Of a DNA stretch of 64,000 nt, positions 50,104 through 64,000 are shown piece after piece; the first letter of the stretch is position 1; every line of letters starts with the position of its first letter. Below the pieces are notes generated by a model that did no database searches, was not told the DNA's origin, and saw only the letters and a program-made list of their open reading frames with translations. The position numbers and the translations under genes are program-made. This DNA is from Lentzea aerocolonigenes. Its GTDB lineage: Bacteria > Actinomycetota > Actinomycetes > Mycobacteriales > Pseudonocardiaceae. The stretch covers positions 1-64,000 of the forward strand of contig NZ_BBOJ01000035.1 of the NCBI RefSeq assembly GCF_000974445.1. Direction: 5' to 3'.

Positions 50104-51329
50104 TCACGCGGGGGACCAAGCTCAAGATCGGCGCGTTCGTGCTGGTCGCGTTGCTGGGCATCTCGTACGTCAGCGCGACGTACGTGGGTCTGTTCAAGTC
50201 GTCGTCGACGGTCGTGACGATGCAGCTCGCCGACTCCGGTGGCATCTTCACCAACGCCGAGGTCACGTACCGCGGCGTCACGATTGGCCGGGTCGGGCAG
50301 CTGCGCCTGACCTCGGACGGCATCGAGGCCGACCTGGAGCTCGACTCGGACGCACCGCGCGTGCCGGCCGCGACCGAGGCCGTGGTGGCGAACCGGTCGG
50401 CCGTCGGTGAGCAGTACGTGGACCTGCGGCCGAAGAGCGACTCCGGGCCCTACCTGGAGGCCGGGTCGGTCATCCCGCGGTCTGCCACGAAGACGCCTCC
50501 GCCGGTGGACGGCCTGCTGTCGAACCTGGACGCGTTCGCGTCGTCCGTGCCGACGGACTCGCTGAAGACGGTCGTCGACGAGTTGCACGACGCGTTCAAC
50601 GGCACCGGTGGCGACCTCCAGGTGCTGATCGACAACACCGCGGCGTTCACGGCGGCGGCTCGCGAGCACCTGCCGCAGACCACGCAGCTGTTGAAGGACG
50701 GCAAGATCGTGCTGTCCACGCAGGCCGCTTCCGGTGGTGCCATCCGGTCGTTCAGCGGTGACCTGCGGTTGATCGCGGAGCAGCTGAAAGCCTCCGACGG
50801 CGACCTGCGGCGGCTGATCGTGGCCGTGCCGCCCGCCTCGGAGCAGGTCTCGGCGTTGCTGAAGGAGAGCGGGCCCAACCTCGGGGTGGTCTTCGCGAAC
50901 CTGCTGACCACGTCGAACATCCTCGTGACCAGGCGCGACGGCCTGGAGCAGATCGCCGTGACGTACCCGATCGCCGTCGGTGGCGGCTTCAGCGTGGCGC
51001 CAGGAGACGGGACGGCCCACTTCGGGCTCGCGCTGAACGTCTTCGACCCGATGCCGTGCACGGTCGGCTACGAGGGCACGACCATCCGTCAGGGCAATGA
51101 CACGTCCGCGGCGCCGTTGAACACACAGGCGTACTGCGCTCTCGCGCGCGGGTCGGCGACATCGGTGCGAGGCTCGCAGAATGCGCCGTACGGTGGAACG
51201 CCGACGACGCCGGTCGGCAACGCGACGACGCAGCCGGGCCAGGAGCCGGCCGGCCAGCAGACAGCCCCGGAGCTGCCGTTGCTGACGTCGCTGGGCCAGC
51301 TGCTCGGTTTGCCGGAAGGGAAGAAGTAG
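50100..51329 (+). CDS. MCE-family protein, position F
   Basis: 409 residues, with N-terminal helix IGAFVLVALLGISYVSATYV, MCE domain (NAEVTYRGVTIGRVGQL, VGEQYVDLRP), YPIAVGGGFSVAPGDGTAHF and a Thr/Pro/Gln-rich tail, typical of MceF. GTG 50100 overlaps the preceding stop. Completes the A-F set. Confidence 0.95.
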   Translation: MITRGTKLKIGAFVLVALLGISYVSATYVGLFKSSSTVVTMQLADSGGIFTNAEVTYRGVTIGRVGQLRLTSDGIEADLELDSDAPRVPAATEAVVANRSAVGEQYVDLRPKSDSGPYLEAGSVIPRSATKTPPPVDGLLSNLDAFASSVPTDSLKTVVDELHDAFNGTGGDLQVLIDNTAAFTAAAREHLPQTTQLLKDGKIVLSTQAASGGAIRSFSGDLRLIAEQLKASDGDLRRLIVAVPPASEQVSALLKESGPNLGVVFANLLTTSNILVTRRDGLEQIAVTYPIAVGGGFSVAPGDGTAHFGLALNVFDPMPCTVGYEGTTIRQGNDTSAAPLNTQAYCALARGSATSVRGSQNAPYGGTPTTPVGNATTQPGQEPAGQQTAPELPLLTSLGQLLGLPEGKK

Positions 51330-51829
51330 TGCGGATCTTCACGGTGGTCGCCGTGGTGCTGGCGGTGCTGACGTTCGGGTACGCCGCGTACTTCGGCGTG
51401 GCCTGGTACTCGGCGTCGCACTCGTCGGAGTCGCAGTTCGCCGCCACGCGCGACGATGCCCTGCGCTCCGGCCAGGTCGGCATCGCGAACTTCCTGACGC
51501 TCGACTACAAGAAGGTGGACGAGGACCTCCAGCGCTGGCTGAACTCGTCCACCGGCGAGCTGCGCGCGGAGATCGACAAGGACAAGGACTCGCGCAAGAA
51601 GCAGCTGGTCGACGCCAAGTCCGTGACGACGTCCAAGGTCCTCGACTCGGCCATCACCGAGCTCGACGACCGGGCGGGCAGCGCGTCGATGATCGCCGTC
51701 GTCGAGAGCACCGTGACGCCCGCCGACGGCAAGCAGGTCACCAAGATCAACCGGTACCTGACCAAGCTCACCCGCACCGAGGACGGCTGGAAGCTGAGCC
51801 AGCTGGGCCCGCTGCGGGCGGGCGTCTGA
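51329..51829 (+). CDS. Mce-associated membrane protein (Mam) 1
   Basis: The 166-residue protein has an N-terminal helix (VVAVVLAVLTFGYAAYFGVAW), then a cystatin/NTF2-like domain (ARDDALRSGQVGIANFLTLDY... NRYLTKLTRTEDGWKLSQLG), the fold of Mam proteins that accompany Mce operons and stabilise the transporter. GTG 51329 overlaps the mceF stop. Confidence 0.85.
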   Translation: MRIFTVVAVVLAVLTFGYAAYFGVAWYSASHSSESQFAATRDDALRSGQVGIANFLTLDYKKVDEDLQRWLNSSTGELRAEIDKDKDSRKKQLVDAKSVTTSKVLDSAITELDDRAGSASMIAVVESTVTPADGKQVTKINRYLTKLTRTEDGWKLSQLGPLRAGV

Positions 51830-51858
51830 TCCGGCCAGAGTTGATTGGACGAGTGCAA

Positions 51859-52653
51859 GTGCCTCCATCCCGCCGCCGCCCCATCCCGACGCCCCCGACC
51901 GGAGGCCGCCCGAAGGTCGCCGGTCTGCACCGCCGCGCCTCCGACGCGGCCGCCGCTCCCGAGGTCGTGGAGGAGGAGCAGGAGGAGCTCAAGGCGCCGA
52001 CGGCGGTCGAGTGGACGCCGCCTGCGACGAAGGAGTCGACCGAGGAGTTCGCCGAGAAGAAGGCCCGGTTCGCCGCCGACGCGGAGAAGACCGAGTCCGA
52101 GGCCCCGTCGGCGCTCGCAGGGCAGCCCGGCTGGATGCTGCCCGCGGCCCTGCTCCTGGTGGCGGTCCTGCTGGGTGGCCTGGGCACGTTCTTCCTGGTC
52201 AAGTCCCGCGCAGTGTCCTACGACGCCGCCTTGGTCGACGCCGCGGCCACGTCTGCGGTCAACGGCCAGGTCCGCGAGGCCGTGGAGAAGTCGTTCTCGT
52301 ACAACTTCGCCGACGTCGAGTCGACGGAGAAGGCGGCTCGCGAACTGCTCACGGGCAAGGCCCTGTGCCAGTACAACGCCGTGTTCGGCCCCGTGAAGGA
52401 AGTCGCGCCGCAGCAGAAGCTGGTCGTGACGGTTCGTGTCGTCTCATCTGCCGTGTCGTCCCTGAAGGGCGACCACGCGACCGTGCTGGTCTTCGCCGAC
52501 CAGGTCACCACCCGCACTACCGACAACCAGTCGGGCGGCGGCACCGCGATGCTCCGCGTGAGCGCGGTCGACACCGGTGGCCGGTGGAAGATCGACAACA
52601 TGGAGATGTTCGGCGCGACGGCCGAACAGACCCAGCAACTCCAGACCTGCTGA
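51859..52653 (+). CDS. Mce-associated membrane protein (Mam) 2
   Basis: About 264 residues, with a charged and Pro-rich cytoplasmic N-terminus (about 95), one helix (MLPAALLLVAVLLGGLGTFFL) and an NTF2-like extracytoplasmic domain (SFSYNFADVESTEKAA, QKLVVTVRVVSSAVS, GGRWKIDNMEMF). GTG 51859 has GGACGA upstream; GTG 51853 and TTG 51841 are also possible. It closes the mce operon and is followed by palindromic hairpins. Confidence 0.82.
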   Translation: MPPSRRRPIPTPPTGGRPKVAGLHRRASDAAAAPEVVEEEQEELKAPTAVEWTPPATKESTEEFAEKKARFAADAEKTESEAPSALAGQPGWMLPAALLLVAVLLGGLGTFFLVKSRAVSYDAALVDAAATSAVNGQVREAVEKSFSYNFADVESTEKAARELLTGKALCQYNAVFGPVKEVAPQQKLVVTVRVVSSAVSSLKGDHATVLVFADQVTTRTTDNQSGGGTAMLRVSAVDTGGRWKIDNMEMFGATAEQTQQLQTC

Positions 52654-52740
52654 AGGTGACGCGGGGGCCCCGCGTCACCTTCCGGGGAACGCAGGGCCCC
52701 CGCGTGCTGCCTGTCCGGCGGCACGCGGGGCCCCCGCGTG
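52654..52740. repeat. Cluster of ACGCGGGG-type palindromes after mce operon
   Basis: AGGTGACGCGGGG (52654-52666) pairs with CCCCGCGTCACCT (52668-52680). CACGCGGG and CCCGCGTG pair at 52722-52740, and a related GCAGGGCCCCCGCGTG lies between. They may end the mce transcript, but belong to the same sequence family as 41594-41644. Confidence 0.7.
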
Positions 52741-53304
52741 CGCTCCTGGAGTACGAAAGCTCCCCGCGTACTCTCGCGGCTGCTCCGGCAGGCCCTACCC
52801 CGGCCCGGTCGTTTGGCCCGGGCCGGTGTCCGCCCGGCCAACGCCGTGCCCTAAGATCAACTCCGCTGTGAGGGGCCCCGGAAGTACCCGGAAAGCACTG
52901 AAAACACCCCCTCCGCCAGCCCCGACACGCGTGATCTCAGTCACACAAATCTCGTGGCGCTCTGTAAGTTCACTTGAAGCCGCCAACTTCCAACCAAATC
53001 GGCCGCACACGTGTTTGTGCAGGTCAAATGGGTGACAGTCGGTGAACCTCGCTCCATCCAGAGGGTGGATCGGCGCGCAACATCTTGACTGCACGCTCAT
53101 GCAGGGTCACTCTGTCGGTGAGCAAGAGGAGGGTCCTTCCAGGTGCCTCTCGACAGTCGCCGTGCGCGTGGCTAGACTGCCCCTTTGCGCTGCCCATTTT
53201 CCGCTTGCCCTTCGCCGAGAGCGTGGATTAGTCGGGCATCGCCGCACCCTTGACAGCCGTGCTAGTTCGCTCTAGCCAGCTACCTGTCCCTGGAAGGACG
53301 CATC
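52741..53304. other. Intergenic region between mce and rpoB
   Basis: About 560 bp with no supported gene. It is GC-rich at its left end (52790-52840), then more AT-rich. It holds the rpoB promoter at 53150-53178 and a leader of about 120 bp. Confidence 0.6.
53150..53178 (+). promoter_or_regulatory. rpoB promoter
   Basis: TCGACA (53150-53155), a 17-bp spacer and TAGACT (53173-53178) fit the main sigma factor consensus. The expected start is near 53185, leaving a leader of about 120 bases to rpoB. Confidence 0.75.
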
Positions 53305-56790
<3,486 letters not shown>

Positions 56791-56800
56791 TCACCTCGCC

Positions 56801-56841
56801 GGCCGTCAGGGGGAACACCTCCCGCGTTCCCCCTGACGGCC
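56801..56841. other. Perfect 16-bp hairpin between rpoB and rpoC
   Basis: GGCCGTCAGGGGGAAC (56801-56816) and GTTCCCCCTGACGGCC (56826-56841) are exact complements around ACCTCCCGC. It is not followed by a T tract, so it more likely controls RNA processing or partial termination than full termination. Confidence 0.9.
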
Positions 56842-56890
56842 TTCCGACCAGCTCCTTTGCCACCGATCTAAAAAGGGGAAGAGAGTAGAC

Positions 56891-60787
<3,897 letters not shown>

Positions 60788-60810
60788 GCGTTGTAGGTTG
60801 ATCTGAGGGA

Positions 60811-60845
60811 ACAGCCCCTGGGAGCTTCGGCTTCCGGGGGCTGTT
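60811..60845 (+). terminator. rpoBC terminator
   Basis: ACAGCCCC..GG.AGC and GCT.CC..GGGGCTGT pair around a TTCG loop, then TTCGTTTTG. Confidence 0.88.
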
Positions 60846-61009
60846 TCGTTTTGTCTGGTGGGTTGCGTCGTCGTGTCGGGTGCCTGTTTAGGGCTTGGGG
60901 CTCTGCCCTTACCCCGCCAATCTGATCAAAGACCGGCCAGCGCCGCTCGCGGGTTGATGGCACGCCCGTTGCTATGGGCGGCTGCGCGTTGCGTAGGGCG
61001 TGCGGTTCG

Positions 61010-61151
61010 GGTGGGTTGGTCCCATCCCAAGTCGAGCCAGGAGCTGGTCACACCCGAGGGGAGAGGTCAAGTCGCGAAAAGCGTGCGACTTGACCTCTCC
61101 CCTCGGGCGCGACAAGAGCTGTGGCACGACTCGTGACGGGACCAACCCACC
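61010..61151. repeat. Nested perfect inverted repeats, MITE-like
   Basis: Outer arms GGTGGGTTGGTCCC (61010-61023) and GGGACCAACCCACC (61138-61151) are exact complements. Inside, 61053-61075 and 61085-61107 form a perfect 23-bp stem (CCCGAGGGGAGAGGTC...) around GAAAAGCGT. Total 142 bp, non-coding, no T tract. It lies in the 380-bp space between rpoC and the DUF4287 gene, which otherwise holds nothing I recognise. Confidence 0.85.
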
Positions 61152-61230
61152 GGAACCTCACGCGAAGAGCTGGCTCGGCTACGCCATCGCGTGTGCTCGC
61201 CTTCGGCTTCGCTTGAGCTGGCCGTTGCTA

Positions 61231-61512
61231 CTAGCGGTTTGCGATGCCGTCGAGTCGTAGCGTTGTTGACTCGTCTCGGTGGCTGCCCTTGCTTCCCACG
61301 TGCTTCTCGCTGATTTCCGGGCCGTTCTTCAGCACGTGGTACAGCGCCATGCCGTGGCCCCTGCCCAGGTCGTAGTCGGTCTTCAGCCAGTCCAGGACCA
61401 CGCCTGCCTTCGTCGTTGCGTCGTAGCCGCGTTCTGCTGCCGCTGCCAGCAGCTGCGCGGGGGTCTTGCCGGTCTTCTTCTCCGCGCCGTCGAGGTAGGC
61501 CTGGAAGGACAT
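61231..61512 (-). CDS. DUF4287 domain protein
   Basis: The 93-residue protein starts SFQAYLDGAEKKTGKTPAQL and has the DUF4287 pattern KAGVVLDWLKTDYDLGRGHGMALYHVLKNG. It is a small helical protein of unknown function found in many actinobacteria. No operon partner. Confidence 0.85.
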   Translation of the reverse strand: MSFQAYLDGAEKKTGKTPAQLLAAAAERGYDATTKAGVVLDWLKTDYDLGRGHGMALYHVLKNGPEISEKHVGSKGSHRDESTTLRLDGIANR

Positions 61513-61620
61513 CGTGGGCTCCGTTCGTCGTCGTTGAACGAAGACTAGGACAACTTGGGCTGTCTTGACAAGAAAATTTGTCGGTGGAATCTGGTTGCGG
61601 GCGGCTGCTTACATGAAGGC

Positions 61621-62037
61621 ATGGGGGAGCTGCTGTGGGCCGACGTTCGTGAGTGGTTCGACCCGGCGGATGCGCCGCTGCACGAGGGGTGCGTCGTCGG
61701 GGCGGGGGTGGGGGCTTGGGAAGCCGTCGCCGGAATGGTTCGGGAGCAGGGGTGGGCGTTCGAGGAACGTGGTGTCACGTTGGCGGTGTGGCCTGCGGAG
61801 GGATTTCAGGTCAACTTCTTCGAGAACGTTGACGGGCAGGACGTGCTCTTCGACATCCACGTCGGGGAGCTTCAGGGGCAGGAGCGGGTGGACCTGCTCG
61901 CTGCGTTTCTGCGGCACGTGGGGTGGGCGTTCGGTCGGCGCGTGGCGTTGGCCTTTGAGGGCGTTGATCCCGCTGTGCGGCCCTATCTGCACTACGACCC
62001 GGTTGCCGACGGGTTCGTGTTGGATCGGGAGCCTTAG
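61621..62037 (+). CDS. Hypothetical protein, 138 residues
   Basis: ATG 61621 (GAAGG a few bases upstream). Acidic and Trp-rich, with AVWPAEGFQVNFFENVDG, DVLFDIHVGELQG and a C-terminal YLHYDPVADGFVLD. No family recognised. It is convergent with the following minus-strand pair, overlapping its end by 4 bp. Confidence 0.6.
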   Translation: MGELLWADVREWFDPADAPLHEGCVVGAGVGAWEAVAGMVREQGWAFEERGVTLAVWPAEGFQVNFFENVDGQDVLFDIHVGELQGQERVDLLAAFLRHVGWAFGRRVALAFEGVDPAVRPYLHYDPVADGFVLDREP

Positions 62038-62471
62038 CGGCGGCGGGCTCGGGTCAGGGCCCTGGCGCGGATCACGAGGTCGTCCACCAGGTTCTCGTCC
62101 ACCAGGGGTGGGATGCCGGACTCGTCGGTGCAGCAGCGAGGTTTGGTGCGCTTCTCGGACAACCTCGGCCGAACTCCGGCCATTTCGTAGAGGGCCTCGT
62201 AGAGGTCCAGGCCTGGGTCGTCGTCGTGCGGGCCTACGAGGAGCACCCACACGACTTCTGGTGAAGGGAAGGCGACCACTACTCGGTCGGCGCCTCGGAG
62301 GTGTTTCACGCACAGGCGTGGGAGTGGTTCTGGGCCCGTTACGCGGTAGCCCAGGGCTGCGCAGCCTGAATGGGCCAGTTCGTCGAGGAAGCGTTCGTAG
62401 GCCACGCGGGCTCGGCCGCGGAGACCGTTGGCCTGGGCGTTGGCGGTGTGGGTTTCTACTACCTGGATCAA
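62034..62471 (-). CDS. Candidate toxin of a TA-like pair
   Basis: The 145-residue protein has a RelE-like mix of strands and a conserved-looking PEVVWVLLVGPHDDDPGLDLYEALYEM, with many Arg/Lys at the end (RARALTRARRR). The start is TTG 62471 overlapping the upstream stop (TTGA). It is encoded second, after the small HTH protein, as in HigA/HigB-like and other type II pairs. I cannot name the toxin family; the toxin role is inferred from layout. Confidence 0.5.
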   Translation of the reverse strand: MIQVVETHTANAQANGLRGRARVAYERFLDELAHSGCAALGYRVTGPEPLPRLCVKHLRGADRVVVAFPSPEVVWVLLVGPHDDDPGLDLYEALYEMAGVRPRLSEKRTKPRCCTDESGIPPLVDENLVDDLVIRARALTRARRR

Positions 62472-62914
62472 ACTGAGCGGACCACGCGTCCCTTGCCGCT
62501 GCGCATCTCGTCGAGGGAGGTTGCGAGGTCAGACCTGTCGAGGAGGGACTGGTCGCTGAGGCGGCGGTGGACTTCGTCGATCAGGCCGCGGGTCTTGCCG
62601 GCGCGGCGCAGGTCGGAGACGAGGTGCAGGACCTCGTGGAGGCGCACGGTGTCGAGGAGCATGCGCGGTTCTTGGCTGTGGATGGCCAGTACGCCTTCTC
62701 GGGCCCAGGCCTTCACTGTTTTCTCGGTGAGGTCGAGGAGTTCGCCTGCTACCACCGGGCGGACCGGTGGGGCTTGGCGGAGGGTGCGGGCTACTACGCC
62801 GTCGAGCTTGCGGCGGCGTTCGTCGTCTTCTGACAGGGACGACGCCACGGACTCGATCTCTTCGATCGTTTCGAAGAGGTCCCGGATGTGGGCGGCCTCG
62901 GTCGCGACAGACAT
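62468..62914 (-). CDS. Candidate antitoxin/regulator with HTH
   Basis: The 148-residue protein has an acidic helical N-terminus, then a MerR/AlpA-like HTH (VVAGELLDLTEKTVKAWAREG, VLAIHSQEPRMLLDTVRL) and a helical tail (LHLVSDLRRAGKTRGLIDEV). ATG 62914 has GGAGGAG upstream. The promoter has a perfect 9-bp inverted repeat, which fits autoregulation by a DNA-binding antitoxin. Confidence 0.6.
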   Translation of the reverse strand: MSVATEAAHIRDLFETIEEIESVASSLSEDDERRRKLDGVVARTLRQAPPVRPVVAGELLDLTEKTVKAWAREGVLAIHSQEPRMLLDTVRLHEVLHLVSDLRRAGKTRGLIDEVHRRLSDQSLLDRSDLATSLDEMRSGKGRVVRSV

Positions 62915-62930
62915 GGCTACTCCTCCCGTT

Positions 62931-62963
62931 GACTACCGATTATCACCCCGAAATTCGGTAGTC
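62931..62963 (-). promoter_or_regulatory. Palindromic operator upstream of the TA-like pair
   Basis: GACTACCGA (62931-62939) and TCGGTAGTC (62955-62963) are perfect complements 15 bp apart, and TTGAC/GTCAA extend them on the outside. It lies 17 bp upstream of the ATG. Confidence 0.75.
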
Positions 62964-63001
62964 GTCAACGGCCCCGGGCAGGGATCCGGGGCCGTGCACG
63001 C

Positions 63002-63313
63002 TCACGAGGAGAAGAAGAGACCGGCCAGGCCGTGGTGCTTGCGGTGGCCGTAGGGGTGGTGGCCGTAGCCGCCGTGGTGGTGGTGGATCTGCTGCGGCGC
63101 GGCGCCCCAACCGGGCTGGGCCGGCTGCTGGTAGGCGACGGGCGGCGGGGCCGGGGCCGCGGGCGGCGGCGTGTGCATCTGGGCCTCGAGGCGGGTGATG
63201 GACTCGAGCTCGCCGTAGTCGAGGAAGACGCCGCGGCAGCCGTCGCACTGCTCGATGTGAACGCCCATGCGGTCGAACGTGCGCATGTTCGCATGACACT
63301 TGGGACACTGCAT
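63002..63313 (-). CDS. Zinc-ribbon (TFIIB-type) protein
   Basis: The 103-residue protein starts QCPKCHANMRTFDRMGVHIEQCDGCRGVFLD, a C-x-x-C/C-x-x-C zinc ribbon, followed by a Pro/Gln/His-rich C-terminus (QQIHHHHGGYGHHPYGHRKHH). The His-rich tail may bind metal. ATG 63313 has GGAGG upstream. Function unknown. Confidence 0.85.
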   Translation of the reverse strand: MQCPKCHANMRTFDRMGVHIEQCDGCRGVFLDYGELESITRLEAQMHTPPPAAPAPPPVAYQQPAQPGWGAAPQQIHHHHGGYGHHPYGHRKHHGLAGLFFSS

Positions 63314-63352
63314 CGTGGTGAGCCTCCTGGGTGGGACCGGACAAAAACGATA

Positions 63353-64000
63353 TTAGCCGCGGTCGCCGTTGCCGTGCGTCGCGATGATCCGACGACATGC
63401 ATCGACCAGCGGTTCCACTGCTTGCAGACCGGTCACGAGTGCCCGCGCTGCCATTTGCACAACGTACGCCTGAGCCGGGATGTTGAGTGCCTCCCATTCC
63501 GATGTCGGCAGCGCCACTCCTCCCGTTTCACGGTAGGTGTTGAGGAACCTCGCCCAGAGATCGCCGGGGAGGATGCCCGCCGCGAACAACGCCGCAGGTC
63601 GGGCCAGGTCCCACACCGGATCACCGACCCCCAGGTCGTCCACGTCGATGAGTCGCCACGCGCCCCGGTGGACGAGCTGACCGAGGTGCCAGTCGCCGTG
63701 GATCAGCGCCCGGCCCGGCAGGTCCAGAGGCGGCAGCGTTTGGAACGCCTCCAAGACGACGTCGGCGTACGGCAGATCGGGTGACAGGGCCTCGATGGCG
63801 CGCACGATCCGTTCGGGAGCTCCCGCCACCGGACCCTCCACGGGCAACGCGTGCAGCCGCGCCAGCAGTGCCGCGCTCTCCTCCCACGGCGCCGCGTCGG
63901 GATCCGCCTGGCTCACCGGCGTCCCGTACGGCCACATCGTCACGGGCCGGTCCTCCACGAACTGCAGAGGCTTCAGCGGCGGCAGCATCAGCTCCGGATG
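63353..64000 (-). CDS. Aminoglycoside-phosphotransferase-family protein, N-terminus outside the window
   Basis: The visible 216 codons include the kinase-like signature ALIHGDWHLGQLVHRGAW (catalytic Asp in HGDWH) and the metal-binding segment LIDVDDLGVGDPVWDLARP, typical of the APH/choline-kinase-like superfamily. The reading frame is open to the edge, so the N-terminal lobe is missing. The substrate is unknown; such genes are common as unassigned phosphotransferases and do not imply resistance. Confidence 0.85.
   Translation of the reverse strand, partial: HPELMLPPLKPLQFVEDRPVTMWPYGTPVSQADPDAAPWEESAALLARLHALPVEGPVAGAPERIVRAIEALSPDLPYADVVLEAFQTLPPLDLPGRALIHGDWHLGQLVHRGAWRLIDVDDLGVGDPVWDLARPAALFAAGILPGDLWARFLNTYRETGGVALPTSEWEALNIPAQAYVVQMAARALVTGLQAVEPLVDACRRIIATHGNGDRG

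Noticed and set aside
63353..64000. Aminoglycoside resistance
   Set aside because: The family is broad and the N-terminal lobe is outside the window; resistance cannot be inferred.

Overview
The window is high-GC actinobacterial chromosome, most likely a filamentous Pseudonocardiales (Lentzea, Saccharothrix or Lechevalieria type). Supporting signs are very high third-position GC, frequent GTG/TTG starts, an actinobacterial rpmG - hadA-hadB - tRNA-Trp - secE - nusG - rplK - rplA - rplJ - rplL - rpoB - rpoC order, and a complete mce lipid-uptake operon between rplL and rpoB. The genus is inference from gene order and sequence style, not from a database search.

Layout. 1-5.1 kb is a variable region: the 5' part of an IS1380-family transposase, a MITE-like palindrome, an AT-richer divergent pair (pentapeptide-repeat membrane protein and a Sll1717-like P-loop ATPase, a candidate defence cassette), decayed sequence, and an orphan MerR regulator. 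5.5-13.3 kb carries a short GNAT gene, two tandem paralogues of unknown function, a secreted lytic-transglycosylase-like protein, a LysR regulator divergent from three complex-I-like genes (NuoB, NuoC and NuoI types), htpX, rmlA and yajQ.

13.43-26.73 kb is an actinomycete integrative and conjugative element (AICE) inserted in the 3' end of tRNA-Tyr. It is bounded by a perfect 51-bp direct repeat and has integrase, Xis, a DUF3631 ATPase, a C5 cytosine methyltransferase, a primase-polymerase, an FtsK/TraB translocase, Spd-like membrane proteins, a RapZ C-terminal-domain protein, an RRQRL zinc protein, and a GntR regulator fused to a P-loop kinase next to a 2-hydroxyacid dehydrogenase. No relaxase is seen, as expected for TraB-type double-stranded DNA transfer. 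Two repeat arrays stand out: GTCCCTGAC-type repeats upstream of the primase operon and a 262-bp inverted array of 13 GGTAAC/GTTACC hexamers. Both are candidates for origin, clt or operator. Internal GTACCG repeats lie near both ends, and a look-alike terminator copy sits just inside attL.

26.8-34.7 kb has a TIR-GRAM-like protein, a PP2C phosphatase with an unknown partner, a CMD/AhpD-like protein, a GNAT, a PhzF-like protein and a membrane GGDEF-EAL protein whose GGDEF site is degenerate. 34.7-41.5 kb is housekeeping: tRNA-Thr, tRNA-Met, rpmG, hadAB, tRNA-Trp, secE, nusG, rplK, rplA, a decayed methyltransferase, an unknown membrane protein, then rplJ-rplL behind a leader. 41.8-52.7 kb is mceG-yrbEA-yrbEB-mceA-F-mam-mam, translated almost entirely with 4-bp start/stop overlaps. 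53.1-60.8 kb is rpoB-rpoC with a clear promoter. The last 3 kb has a nested inverted repeat, DUF4287 and other small genes, a toxin-antitoxin-like pair with a palindromic operator, a zinc-ribbon protein and the start of a phosphotransferase gene that runs off the window.
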